Below are positions 16,921-25,670 of a stretch of 64,000 bases of DNA, piece after piece. The notes under the pieces were generated by a model. It was not told where the DNA came from, did no database searches, and saw only the letters and a program-made list of their open reading frames with translations. The DNA lies in the NCBI RefSeq assembly GCF_001078055.1, contig NZ_CP010777.1:1014408-1078407 (forward strand), given 5' to 3'. The translations under genes were made by a program, and so were the position numbers. Each line of letters opens with the position of its first letter. Position 1 is the stretch's first letter. Source of the stretch: Rufibacter radiotolerans (GTDB taxonomy: Bacteria > Bacteroidota > Bacteroidia > Cytophagales > Hymenobacteraceae).

Positions 16921-18192
16921 ATGCAGAAAGAGACAGCTCCGGTAGAAACGGTGGCCATGCTAGGCAAGGTAGAGAAGGCAGCCAAGAACCTCAAAGGAGT
17001 GATTTACAAGACACCCCTGATGAAGAACCTGTGGCTGTCGCAGACCTATGGCGCGGAGGTGTACCTGAAGCGCGAAGACCTGCAGATTGTGCGTTCCTAC
17101 AAAATAAGGGGCGCCTACAACAAAATGTCTACCCTGTCTAAAGAGGAAAGCGATAGGCAAATTGTGTGTTCCAGCGCCGGTAACCATGCCCAGGGCGTGG
17201 CTTATGCGTGCCAGTTATTGGGGGTGAAAGGCTTCATTTTCATGCCGGCCCAAACTCCCGCCCAGAAGGTGAACAAAGTGCGCCTGTTTGGCAAGGAGTG
17301 GGTAGAGGTAGTGCTGACCGGTGCTACTTATGATGATACCTTCAAAGCCGCCAAAGACTTCTGCGATGCCCGCGGCAGCACCTTCATTCCGCCGTTTGAT
17401 GACCTGGCCATTGTGGAAGGACAGGCTACCGTAGGGCTGGAGATCTTCAAAGACGCTGACTTTGCCATTGATTACCTGTTCATGCCCATTGGCGGAGGCG
17501 GGTTGGCGGCCGGTGTTTCCAGTGTGTTCAAGCAATTGAGCCCCGGTACCAAACTGATTGGGGTACAGCCCAAAGGTGCCCCGTCTATGTACAACTCCAT
17601 CAGGGCCAATGAGCGGCAAACCCTGCAAACCATTGACTCTTTTGTAGACGGCGCCGCCGTGAAGTGCCCCGGTCAACTCACCTTTGAGATTTGCCGTGAG
17701 TTACTGAATGACGTGGTGCTGGTGCCCGAAGGCCAGGTTTGCGAAGACATTCTCAAGATGTACAATGAGGAAGGCGTGGTATTGGAACCGGCAGGTACAT
17801 TGACCATCTCAGCGCTGAAATCTTACGCCCAGGAAATAGAAGGCAAAAACGTGGTCTGCGTGATTAGTGGCAGCAACAATGATATCACCCGCATGGAAGA
17901 TATCAAGGAGCGCGCCCTTCGGCACCAGGGCCTCAAGCATTATTTCATGGTCACGTTCAACCAGCAGCCCGGCGCCCTGCGCACCTTCGTGAACCGGGTG
18001 TTGCACCCCCAGGATGATATCATCCATTTCCAGTACATCAAGAAAAACAACAAGGAAAAAGGCCCCGTGTTTATTGGCGTGGAAGTGAAACACCCCCAAG
18101 ATGTGGAGACCATTAAAGAAAGAATGCAGGAGGAAGGTTTCGCCTATGAGTACCTCAATGGGAAGCAGGACTTCCTGAACCTGTTCGTGTAA
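16921..18192 (+). CDS. ilvA: Threonine dehydratase (threonine ammonia-lyase), biosynthetic
   Basis: PLP enzyme converting threonine to 2-oxobutyrate, the entry to isoleucine. The 423-residue protein has the Schiff-base lysine K61 in VRSYKIRGAYN, the Ser/Asn motif SAGNHAQGVAYAC, the phosphate-binding glycine loop PIGGGGLAAGVSS and a C-terminal regulatory part (about 340-423: HYFMVTFNQQPGALRTFVNRVL) resembling a single ACT-like domain. This is shorter than E. coli IlvA (about 514, two such domains). It completes the branched-chain set; the 340-bp gap suggests separate transcription from ilvC. Confidence 0.95.
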   Translation: MQKETAPVETVAMLGKVEKAAKNLKGVIYKTPLMKNLWLSQTYGAEVYLKREDLQIVRSYKIRGAYNKMSTLSKEESDRQIVCSSAGNHAQGVAYACQLLGVKGFIFMPAQTPAQKVNKVRLFGKEWVEVVLTGATYDDTFKAAKDFCDARGSTFIPPFDDLAIVEGQATVGLEIFKDADFAIDYLFMPIGGGGLAAGVSSVFKQLSPGTKLIGVQPKGAPSMYNSIRANERQTLQTIDSFVDGAAVKCPGQLTFEICRELLNDVVLVPEGQVCEDILKMYNEEGVVLEPAGTLTISALKSYAQEIEGKNVVCVISGSNNDITRMEDIKERALRHQGLKHYFMVTFNQQPGALRTFVNRVLHPQDDIIHFQYIKKNNKEKGPVFIGVEVKHPQDVETIKERMQEEGFAYEYLNGKQDFLNLFV

Positions 18193-18477
18193 TAGTGTAG
18201 TGTTAGTTTAATTAGTTCGTTTTAGTGTGTGTTGTTTGTGTAGTAATGCCCTGCTTCTGTCAAAAGTTGTGGGGCATTTCACATTTACAGGGCTGCTGTT
18301 TAAACCTTTGCCGGATTTTTCCTTCAAAGGCAGACCAAGCAACAAAAGATTCGGGGCTGACCCCTGTTTACCCCCTTGATTTATAGACGTGGGGTTGAGC
18401 TTTTGCCTGGGATATAGAACCTTATAGCCAAGCTGCCTTTTGTTTCTGCAATACGTTTTACCTTACTAAACCCTGAT

Positions 18478-19527
18478 ATGCGCACCTTCTACCCCCGTCT
18501 TTTCTGCCTCGTTTTGTTTCTTTGGGGCGCCAGTTCCCTTTCCAGTATGGCCCAGAGCAAAATCACGCTCTCCAACTTCACCTTTACCCCCAGCCGCCTG
18601 GTGGTAGGCCAGGTGATCTCTACCAAAAAAGGGGAACCGGCTCCCAAGGTGAAACTGGTGGGCGACGGGGCCCGGCACTTTACCCTGGAGAAAGACAATA
18701 CCCTTAAATTAAAGAAAGCGCCCCAAGAAAAATGGCTGGACCTGGTGCTGGAAACCGGCACTGGAAAAGAGGCCATGCGGGACACGTTTAGGGTAGTGAA
18801 GGACGAGTTCCTGAAAAACAAGGTCATCGCGCACCGCGGGGCCTTCCAAAACACCGGCGTCGCTGAAAATTCCCTGGCCTCTCTGCAGCACGCCATCCGG
18901 TTGGGTTGTACCGGCAGCGAGTTTGACGTGCACATGTCGCTTGACTCTATTCCGTTTGTGTACCATGACCCCAAGATCAACGGCATTGATATTTCCCTGA
19001 CCCCGGCCGCCGAGTTAGCCCAACTGAAGCTCCCTAACGGGGAAACGCTACCCACCCTGGATGCTTATTTGCAGGCCGGCCTAGCGCAGAACAACACCCG
19101 CCTTATTCTGGAAATTAAGCCCCGCGCGAAGAACCTGGCGCATAACCGCGCGCTGGCCCACAAAGTGGTGGAGGCCGTGCGTAAAAACAAAGCCCAGGGC
19201 TGGGTAGATTACATCAGTTTTGGGTATGAGATTCTGCTGAAGGTTCAGGAGCTGGAGCCTTCAGCGAGGGTGGCTAACCTCAACGGCGAAAAAACACCGG
19301 CCCAACTGGCCAAAGACCGCATGTACGGGCTGGACTACAATCTGGCCCTTATCAAGAAAAACCCGCAATGGGTGAAAGAGGCCCATGACCTGAACCTCAC
19401 CGTCAATGTCTGGACCGTGAACAACCCCGCCATGATGGAATGGCTTCTGGATCTGAACGCTGACTTTATCACCACCAATGAGCCAGAAATGCTTTTGGAG
19501 AAAGTGAAGAAACTGGCGGGGAAGTAA
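18478..19527 (+). CDS. Secreted glycerophosphodiester phosphodiesterase family protein
   Basis: A 349-residue protein with an N-terminal signal peptide (MRTFYPRLFCLVLFLWGASSLSSMAQ). Residues about 28-110 are an Ig-like or unknown domain. The GDPD TIM barrel is at about 115-349: IAHRGAFQNTGVAENSLASL, GSEFDVHMSLDSIPFVYHD (Glu/Asp metal ligands and catalytic His) and LTVNVWTVNNPAMMEWLL. It would hydrolyse glycerophosphodiesters in the periplasm or outside; substrate unknown. It stands alone downstream of ilvA, with a strong hairpin (19577-19640) after it. Confidence 0.88.
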   Translation: MRTFYPRLFCLVLFLWGASSLSSMAQSKITLSNFTFTPSRLVVGQVISTKKGEPAPKVKLVGDGARHFTLEKDNTLKLKKAPQEKWLDLVLETGTGKEAMRDTFRVVKDEFLKNKVIAHRGAFQNTGVAENSLASLQHAIRLGCTGSEFDVHMSLDSIPFVYHDPKINGIDISLTPAAELAQLKLPNGETLPTLDAYLQAGLAQNNTRLILEIKPRAKNLAHNRALAHKVVEAVRKNKAQGWVDYISFGYEILLKVQELEPSARVANLNGEKTPAQLAKDRMYGLDYNLALIKKNPQWVKEAHDLNLTVNVWTVNNPAMMEWLLDLNADFITTNEPEMLLEKVKKLAGK

Positions 19528-19576
19528 ATCTCATGTAAAGGCGCTCAGAATACGCCGGTGAAAAAAGCACCCTATA

Positions 19577-19640
19577 AAAACAAAAGAAGCGTTTCCGGCC
19601 TGTTATCCTAAAAACAGGCCAGAAACGCTTCTTTTGTTTT
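19577..19640. terminator. Bidirectional terminator hairpin
   Basis: A long palindrome, about 28-bp arms (AAAACAAAAGAAGCGTTTC... with its complement ending CTTCTTTTGTTTT), lies between the convergent GDPD gene and the gene at 19662. A-rich and T-rich flanks on both sides suit termination in both directions. The core GGCCTGTT/AACAGGCC belongs to the dispersed hairpin family. Confidence 0.8.
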
Positions 19641-19661
19641 GGCTTTCACCCAACAACCAGG

Positions 19662-20294
19662 CTATTGTTTCGTCTCTTCCAGGTGCACAAAGTATTTGGT
19701 GATCTTATCCCATTGCAGATCCTGGAAACCGGCCCAGCCGCCTTCTGAGATGAGCGTGTTCAGAACCGCCCGTCCGCCGGCCTCAGGGCCACTATTGTTG
19801 ATGACCTCGTCCTTGCCAATCTCAAAACCCATGAGCGTGTTTCCGTCGCGCAGCACCCGGAACGTGCTGCTGGCCTCGGGGGAGAAGAAATGCTTGACCT
19901 CACTGTCCTGCGGGTCAGCCTGGCCTTCGGGCGACTGGCTGGGTTTCACCACAAATTGCGCCACGTCTTCCTCATCCAGTACCCCAGTCACGGTCACCCA
20001 GTTCTCCACGGGGGTGCCTGGTAAGATAATCTCTATGAAATCGCCCACGGCGGGTTGCTGGGCCTGAGATTTGGTGCCGGCTGAGTTAAATAACTGGAAC
20101 GTGGAAGTAATGCCAGGCAGGTGAGACCAGGCGTTCACGTCAAACAGTTTTTGCCTGGCGCGCGCGAACTCGCGCTGGGCGGTGGCCTCATCTGGATACG
20201 TGTGCTCGTTCATGAACAGCTTGTCCTTAGAGTCCTGGCCCTTTAAAACCTCCCACTCTTTTTTAATCTTTTGCAAAATATCTGAAATGCCCAT
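19662..20294 (-). CDS. Hypothetical protein, LysM-less soluble protein of unknown function
   Basis: A 210-residue acidic protein starting MGISDILQKIKKEWEVLKGQDSKDKLF. There is no signal peptide or membrane segment. A central part (VGDFIEIILPGTPVENWVTVTGVLDEEDVAQFVVKPS) looks like a small beta-rich fold and the end (GWAGFQDLQWDKITKYFVHLEETK) is aromatic. I do not recognise the family. It is downstream of tyrA on the same strand, with a perfect 18-bp hairpin (20386-20425) in between, so it is probably transcribed separately. Confidence 0.75.
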   Translation of the reverse strand: MGISDILQKIKKEWEVLKGQDSKDKLFMNEHTYPDEATAQREFARARQKLFDVNAWSHLPGITSTFQLFNSAGTKSQAQQPAVGDFIEIILPGTPVENWVTVTGVLDEEDVAQFVVKPSQSPEGQADPQDSEVKHFFSPEASSTFRVLRDGNTLMGFEIGKDEVINNSGPEAGGRAVLNTLISEGGWAGFQDLQWDKITKYFVHLEETKQ

Positions 20295-20385
20295 AGTGGT
20301 TTCCTGTCGCTAACTAGTGAATAAATGCTGTAAGGAAATACGGCATGGGAGGGGGGAGGTTCAGAAACAGGCGCTGGCAGAATAA

Positions 20386-20425
20386 CTGTTTTAGGCCTGT
20401 TTTACTAAAAACAGGCCTAAAACAG
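20386..20425 (-). terminator. Hairpin after tyrA, TTTTAGGCCTGTTTT family
   Basis: CTGTTTTAGGCCTGTTTT (20386-20403) is the exact complement of 20408-20425, with a 4-nt loop. It is the most regular member of the intergenic hairpin family and lies between the tyrA stop and the start of the gene at 19662-20294. Confidence 0.7.
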
Positions 20426-20480
20426 ACGTACAGTGAAAATGCACGGGAAGGGAAATAAAGGAATAGGCGACAGGGGACTG

Positions 20481-21353
20481 CTATTTGGCAGGCGGCGTCT
20501 GCGTGATGCCGTCCAGCACGGGTCTGATCTGGTTGGCCTGGGTCATCATCTGGTAAAGTTGCTCGGTCTCGCCATGCTGCAGGTGGTGTTGGAACTGCTG
20601 CAGGTGCTTAATGTATTCGCCCAGGGCGTGGCTCAGGAAATGCGCGTTCTGTTCAAAGATGGGCGCCCACATGTCAGGGGAGCTTTTGGCCAGACGTACT
20701 GTAGACGCAAAACCAGAGCCTGCCAGCGTGAAAATATTCTTCTCGTCTTTCTCCACATCCAGCACGGTAAGGCCCAGTAAAAAAGAGCTCACGTGCGATA
20801 GGTGCGAGATGTAGGCCACGTGCTTGTCATGTTCCTGCGGCTGCATGAAAATGGTCTTGAGGCCCAGGGTAGTAAACAGGTCCAAGGCGGTGGCTAGGGC
20901 TTGCGCAGAAGACAGCTCCTTCTCGCAGATAATGTTCATCTTGCCCTGGTACAGGCCTTGTAGCGCGGCCAGGGGGCCGGAGTTCTCGGTGCCCGCAATA
21001 GGGTGGGCGGCCACGAATTGCGCGCGCTTGGGGTGCTGTTGCACGGCCTGGCAGAGCAGGGTTTTGGTAGAGCCTAAGTCAATGACCACCGTTTGGGGCG
21101 GTACCAGGTCCAGTAAAGAGGGCAGCAGTTTCTGGATAGCCGTAACCGGAATAGCCACCAGGATCACGTCAGAAAGTGCGGCGGCTTCTTCCAACGGAAG
21201 CACCTGGTCTACAATGCCCAGTTCCACCGCTTTGGCTGCGTTCTCAGGGTTTTGTTCCACCCCAATAAAATGGCTGGCAAACCCTGCTTTTCTAAGATCT
21301 AGGGCGGCAGAACCCCCAATAAGTCCGGGGCCAATAACGGTGATGGTTTTCAT
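20481..21353 (-). CDS. tyrA: Prephenate dehydrogenase
   Basis: NAD-dependent oxidative decarboxylation of prephenate to 4-hydroxyphenylpyruvate for tyrosine. The 290-residue protein has the Rossmann motif VIGPGLIGGSAALDL (6-20), VILVAIPVTA, DLGSTKTLLCQAV and the substrate-site pattern AAHPIAGTENSGPLAA. It has no fused chorismate mutase or C-terminal ACT domain. It is monocistronic between two hairpins. Arogenate specificity cannot be excluded. Confidence 0.92.
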   Translation of the reverse strand: MKTITVIGPGLIGGSAALDLRKAGFASHFIGVEQNPENAAKAVELGIVDQVLPLEEAAALSDVILVAIPVTAIQKLLPSLLDLVPPQTVVIDLGSTKTLLCQAVQQHPKRAQFVAAHPIAGTENSGPLAALQGLYQGKMNIICEKELSSAQALATALDLFTTLGLKTIFMQPQEHDKHVAYISHLSHVSSFLLGLTVLDVEKDEKNIFTLAGSGFASTVRLAKSSPDMWAPIFEQNAHFLSHALGEYIKHLQQFQHHLQHGETEQLYQMMTQANQIRPVLDGITQTPPAK

Positions 21354-21445
21354 GGAACAAACGCGTACGCAGGTAAAAAGACGAAGGTACTAAGAATGAA
21401 GACACCAGCCCCAGCCCATAGCCACTTCTTTTGCGCCCGTTAAAA

Positions 21446-21505
21446 GAACCGCCCTCTGTTTTGGGCCCGTTTTCAGGAAAACGGGCCCAAAACAGAGGGC
21501 GGTTC
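21446..21505. terminator. Perfect 28-bp-arm hairpin between the GNAT gene and tyrA
   Basis: Arms 21446-21473 and 21478-21505 are exact complements (GAACCGCCCTCTGTTTTGGG...) around the loop CAGG. It follows the stop of the small GNAT gene (21523, minus strand) by 17 bp and precedes tyrA. It is an exceptionally strong terminator-like structure. Confidence 0.8.
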
Positions 21506-21522
21506 AAGAAGTTTCTCCTCGC

Positions 21523-21810
21523 TTAGATTTCCACCATGAAAGCAGCATACTCGGGGTGGCGCTTCACGAAGGCTTCTACCACGGGGCAGGAGGCAACGAA
21601 TTTAAGTTGATTGGCTTTCACGTGTTCCAGGGCGGTTTTCACCAGTTGGTCGGCCAGGCCCTGGTTCCGGTGCTCTTCGGGGACATAGGTATAGTCCAGA
21701 TCCAGTTCCTCTTGCTCCGTGAACGAATAGGTAAGTTCGGCTTCTTCCTCGCCCAGGGCCACGTAAAACCGGAGGTCCTCGGTATCATGAATAACTTCTT
21801 TCTTTTCCAT
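21523..21810 (-). CDS. Small GNAT-like N-acetyltransferase (YidJ/CG type)
   Basis: A 95-residue compact acetyltransferase-like protein. AELTYSFTEQEELDLDYTYVPEEHRNQGLADQLVKTALEHVKANQLKFVASCPVVEAFVKRHPEY contains the acetyl-CoA loop (HRNQGLADQL) and the Cys-containing SCPxVxxFVxxHPEY signature of the short GNAT family found across bacteria. The biological substrate is unknown. The start at 21810 is in keeping with the family length. It stands alone. Confidence 0.85.
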   Translation of the reverse strand: MEKKEVIHDTEDLRFYVALGEEEAELTYSFTEQEELDLDYTYVPEEHRNQGLADQLVKTALEHVKANQLKFVASCPVVEAFVKRHPEYAAFMVEI

Positions 21811-21909
21811 GGGTTTTTAGTAGTTTGAGAGAAGGTTGTTATACGGCTAGTCCACTCCTGTAGCTGTTGTACCTTCTAGAAAGTAACAGAACCGCGCTTA
21901 GCCCCAGAC

Positions 21910-22866
21910 ATGAATTACGTAGACCTCCTGCTGTTGCTCATCATCCTTTTCAGCCTGGTAACGGGTTGGTTTCATGGCTTTGCCCATGGGGTGCTGGATC
22001 TGGTGCGGTGGGTGGGAAGTCTGGTGCTGGGCCTTAAGTTTTACCCGTACGTGGCAGATTGGCTGGAGAAGTTACTGCATTGGAACGAGCTCTGGTTACT
22101 GCCGCTTTCCTTTTTCCTTATTGCCGTGCTTTCCAGTGTGCTCATTCAGGAACTGGGTGAAAAGCTTCTGGCCTACTTTCCAAAGCACCTGCACCGTCAT
22201 AAAGGCAACCGGGCGTTGGGTTTGCTGCCGGGTCTGTTGAGCGGACTGGTCACGGCAGGCATTGCGGTGGTATTGCTCACGGCGCTACCCTTGCCCCAGA
22301 CCCTCCGCGAAAAAGTGCACGAGAGTATGCTGGCCACCCGGTTCTCTTTGTACACCGGCAAAGCCGAGAAGTTACTTACCCCCGTTTTTGATGAGGCCCT
22401 GAACCGAACCGCCCGCAAGCTCACCGTAGAGCCGGGCTCTGAAGAGGTGATAGCGTTGCCTTACAAAGTCACGGAAATGGAACCGCGTCCCGACCTGGAA
22501 GCCGCTATGCTGAACTTGATCAATGAAGAAAGGGCCAAAGAAAACCTTCGGCCGCTGGCGGCAGACACTGCCTTACGGCGAGTGGCGCGGCTGCATTCAG
22601 AAGATATGTTCCGGCGGGCCTATTTCTCGCACTACACCCCAGAAAAACAAAGCCCGTTTGAGCGCATCAAGAAGGCGAAGGTACCCTACCGATTGGCAGG
22701 CGAAAACCTCGCCCTGGCGCCAACCCTGGAGATAGCACATGAAGGCCTCATGAAATCGCCGGGGCACCGGGCCAACATTATGCGCCGCCGGTTTGGCCGG
22801 GTAGGCATTGGCATTCTGCAGGGCAGCGACGGCCGCCTGATGATCACCCAGAACTTTAGGAATTAA
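21910..22866 (+). CDS. CvpA-like membrane domain fused to an extracytoplasmic CAP domain
   Basis: A 318-residue protein. Residues 1-130 have four hydrophobic segments with the CvpA pattern (MNYVDLLLLLIILFSLVTGWFHGFAHGVLDLVRWVG; ALGLLPGLLSGLVTAGIAVVLL). Residues about 195-318 are a CAP/SCP (cysteine-rich secretory, antigen 5, PR-1) domain: LNLINEERAKENLRPLAAD, LHSEDMFRRAYFSHYTPEKQSPFERI, AGENLA, SPGHRANIMRRRFGRVGIGI. Cytoplasmic assembly and role unknown; the CAP domain would face the periplasm. A bidirectional terminator follows. Confidence 0.87.
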   Translation: MNYVDLLLLLIILFSLVTGWFHGFAHGVLDLVRWVGSLVLGLKFYPYVADWLEKLLHWNELWLLPLSFFLIAVLSSVLIQELGEKLLAYFPKHLHRHKGNRALGLLPGLLSGLVTAGIAVVLLTALPLPQTLREKVHESMLATRFSLYTGKAEKLLTPVFDEALNRTARKLTVEPGSEEVIALPYKVTEMEPRPDLEAAMLNLINEERAKENLRPLAADTALRRVARLHSEDMFRRAYFSHYTPEKQSPFERIKKAKVPYRLAGENLALAPTLEIAHEGLMKSPGHRANIMRRRFGRVGIGILQGSDGRLMITQNFRN

Positions 22867-22878
22867 GGAACTCACCAA

Positions 22879-22921
22879 ACACAAAGAAGCCGCTCCTAAG
22901 ATAGAAGCGGCTTCTTTGTGT
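22879..22921. terminator. Bidirectional terminator between convergent genes
   Basis: ACACAAAGAAGCCGCT (22879-22894) pairs exactly with AGCGGCTTCTTTGTGT (22906-22921), loop 11 nt. It lies 12 bp after the CvpA-CAP stop and 14 bp before the stop of the M48 gene on the other strand. Confidence 0.85.
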
Positions 22922-22934
22922 TATGATGGGAAGT

Positions 22935-24416
22935 CTATTTTTCAACCACCTTAAACAAGGTGTTGGCCGGTAGCTGGTCGGTGAGTTGCATGCCGTTCAG
23001 AATGGCCATTTCCTCTAATCGGTTGTCCGGAATATTATAGTTTTTCAGAGCCTGCCGTAAGGTGGTGGCAGACTTGACCGTTTTAATGTGCACTACCTCA
23101 GGCTTCCGGTTGATCTTCTCCTGGTCGGTGAGCTGTCTGAAGTTCTGCGCCACGCCACTAAAGGTCTGGAAGTAGGTGTTGAAATCCTGGGCGGTGGTGA
23201 CCCCGGTGATGTTGTAGATGTTGCCACCGTACTGGATCAAGTAGGTTAACAACTGAACGGGCTGCTGCTGCTGCTGCTGTTGTTGTTGCTGGGCCTGTTG
23301 CTGCTGCTGCTGCGGGGCCGGTTGCGAAATAATGGCCAAAGCCGGAAGACCGTTCACAGTCACCGATTTAGACTCTATGGCCTGCAATTGGTTCTGCTGG
23401 AGCATCTGCTGACCGGCCGCCTCCAGAGAGGTGCCCTGGGCCAGGCGAAGGAACATCAATGCTTTGCCGTCTTTGGGGGCCATCTGTACCTGTTGCGGGG
23501 TGTTCTGCACGTTCCAGCCGGCCGGGGTAGGAAACTGGAATTTGAGTTCCGGATGGTAGAAAATGTTGTTTTCTACAAAGCCCTGCTTGGGGTCTTCGCC
23601 ATAGATAATGCCGTCAATCATTCTCAGGTAGCTGTCACGGCCCTCTTTGAGGTTGGTGGCGCCGGTCTTCTGTTTCCATTGGTCGGCTAGCTGGTGCACG
23701 GTGTTGTAGCGGTCACCGGGGTTAGGGTGACTGGATAAGAAGGTAGGAAGCTCTTCCTGTCCGCTCTCAGCGCCCTGGCGTTGCAGGGTCTGGAAGAAGT
23801 CTGCCATGTGGCTGGCGTCATAGCCAATCTTGGTGGAGTATTCAACGCCCAATTCATCTGACTGGCGCTCATCATCGCGGCCAAATTTCAGGAACATCAG
23901 CCCGGCCCCTTGGGAGAGCACATCACCGTATTGCGCTATGGTAGGCGAGGCAATCATTGTTCCCATTAAAACCACTTGCGCCAAGGTAGCCTTGCTTTGC
24001 TGCTGCGCCGAGTGGCGGGCCGTAATGTGCCCAATCTCATGGCCTAACACGCCAGCGAACTGCGCCTCGCTGTTAAAGTGGGCCATAATGCCGCGGGTAA
24101 AGTACACGTAGCCGCCTGGTACGGCAAAGGCGTTGAGCACCGGCGAGTCTACAATTCTGAAGGTGTATTTAAGGTTGCTGCGGTGCGAGATAGCCGCCAT
24201 CTGCTGGCCTTTCTCCTGAATAAAGTTTTGCAGCTTAGGGTTCTGGTACAGACCAAATTGCGCCACAATCTGCGGATCTGCCTGTACGCCCATGGCCACT
24301 TCCTGGTCTTCAGAAACAAAGTTGATGTCTTTTTTGCCGGTAACGGGGTTAGTGGCGCAAGAATTGAAGAGCAGGAGCACCGCGGTTACAAGGGGTATTG
24401 AAAGGTATTTTTTCAT
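22935..24416 (-). CDS. M48-family metalloprotease lipoprotein (BepA-like)
   Basis: A zinc metalloprotease, probably anchored in the envelope and active in outer-membrane protein quality control by family analogy. The start is placed at the ATG 24416 (MKKYLSIPLVTAVLLLFNSC, lipobox Cys20); a further upstream ATG would add 14 residues before the signal and is less likely. The active site HEIGH is at 126-130, with the downstream Glu ligand in RQSDELGVEYSTKIGYD. The stretch around residues 365-390 is almost pure Gln (CAG/CAA-encoded). The C-terminus (HIKTVKSATTLRQALKNYNIP...NGMQLTDQLPANTLFKVV) is LysM-like. About 493 residues. Confidence 0.9.
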   Translation of the reverse strand: MKKYLSIPLVTAVLLLFNSCATNPVTGKKDINFVSEDQEVAMGVQADPQIVAQFGLYQNPKLQNFIQEKGQQMAAISHRSNLKYTFRIVDSPVLNAFAVPGGYVYFTRGIMAHFNSEAQFAGVLGHEIGHITARHSAQQQSKATLAQVVLMGTMIASPTIAQYGDVLSQGAGLMFLKFGRDDERQSDELGVEYSTKIGYDASHMADFFQTLQRQGAESGQEELPTFLSSHPNPGDRYNTVHQLADQWKQKTGATNLKEGRDSYLRMIDGIIYGEDPKQGFVENNIFYHPELKFQFPTPAGWNVQNTPQQVQMAPKDGKALMFLRLAQGTSLEAAGQQMLQQNQLQAIESKSVTVNGLPALAIISQPAPQQQQQQAQQQQQQQQQQPVQLLTYLIQYGGNIYNITGVTTAQDFNTYFQTFSGVAQNFRQLTDQEKINRKPEVVHIKTVKSATTLRQALKNYNIPDNRLEEMAILNGMQLTDQLPANTLFKVVEK

Positions 24417-24633
24417 AGTTTTTAGTGTTAGATAGTACGGGAAGAGGAGCAGGGACAACGCCCTTGCTTCTTATACATTTTCTGCAACGTGTTAAACCCG
24501 TATTGGTTGCAACCCCCTCTTTTTCAGGCCCAGGAGGCGGTTTTTGCTGGTTTAATAGCAAAGTGAGAGAAAGGCGTTTTTGCACTGTTTTTTGGAAAAC
24601 AGGCTTAAAACGTAAAAAGGGTAAGCCAGAAAA

Positions 24634-25407
24634 CTAAGGAAGCAGGGGAGTTGGACCAGGCCCGGAAGATAAGTTTAGGGTGCTCTGCTCTTTCCAGCGC
24701 ATGCGGTAGGCGTTCATGGCCGTGGTGCCCAGTTTCTGCAGCAGACGGTAATTGACCACCGCGCCCACAGGCGCTCCAATGACCGGTATCATCTGGGCCA
24801 TTTTAGGGATGTCTATATAGTCACGGTATTCCTGCTGCAGGTTGCGCCAGTCAAACTCATGGATGTCTTGGGGTAGAAGGTCTTTTTTTGTTTCCCAGTC
24901 CACCATCTGCAGGTACACCTCACGGCGGTGCTGCTGCCCACTGAACGCCAGCTGGAAAATATGCAGCAGGTACACCCGCTCTCTGTAATCATCTACCGGG
25001 TACCCATAAAGAGACGCAATGTCAAACAGCATCTTCAGCTTAATGCTCAGCAGCAGCGGAAAATCTGTGAGGCCCAGCAAGAACCCGGCGGCTCCGGTCA
25101 AGCCTCCTTCGGCCGCGGCCGTTTTCTTGTAAATCTCTATGCGTTGCTTTACCGCTGCCTCTTTCTCCTCCAGGGTCAAAGGCAATGCCGGTTTGCCGGT
25201 GGTATGCTTGGCGCCAAAGAGCACCGCTCTGATCATCTGCTTGATGGTGGCGGTAATGGCCTGGTGTACCTTCTCTGGTATATAGCTGTTTACTTTCTGC
25301 TGCAACCCCCGGGTAAGATGGTTCAGGAGGGAAGGCGACTTGAGCATCTGCTGTTGCCAGGCGTGCAGTTCCTGGAGAATCTGGGTTTCATAGGCAGACG
25401 TAGGCAT
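24634..25407 (-). CDS. EcsC family protein
   Basis: About 257 residues from the ATG at 25407 (MPTSAYETQILQELHAW); an upstream ATG at 25455 is less likely. The EcsC-like pattern is visible: helical N-terminus, AAAEGGLTGAAGFLLGLTDFPLLLSIKLKMLFDIASLYGYP, YLLHIFQLAFSG and IPVIGAPVGAVVNYRLLQKLGTTAMNAYRMRW. Two glycine-rich hydrophobic segments may insert into a membrane. The role of this family is poorly known. It lies upstream of the M48 gene on the same strand, about 220 bp apart. Confidence 0.85.
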   Translation of the reverse strand: MPTSAYETQILQELHAWQQQMLKSPSLLNHLTRGLQQKVNSYIPEKVHQAITATIKQMIRAVLFGAKHTTGKPALPLTLEEKEAAVKQRIEIYKKTAAAEGGLTGAAGFLLGLTDFPLLLSIKLKMLFDIASLYGYPVDDYRERVYLLHIFQLAFSGQQHRREVYLQMVDWETKKDLLPQDIHEFDWRNLQQEYRDYIDIPKMAQMIPVIGAPVGAVVNYRLLQKLGTTAMNAYRMRWKEQSTLNLSSGPGPTPLLP

Positions 25408-25670
25408 GGCCAAAGGGGTAGAAAGTGAGGCTAATGTTACAACTAAACAAGGCAACTATTCTTATTTTTTTAAACTTTAAGCTAGGGAAATGTATTGCTT
25501 GCAAATACCTAAAAATGGGTAAGAAAGTAGATTAGATAGAATTATTTTTGAATTATTCATATTTTATTTTATATTATGTGGATAAAAGCAAGTACAGGGT
25601 TGAGGATGCTGCTTTTTTGCCCTAGTATTAACTTTTCCATTTCCCCTAGTACGTAGAAGTTTCCCCAAGC

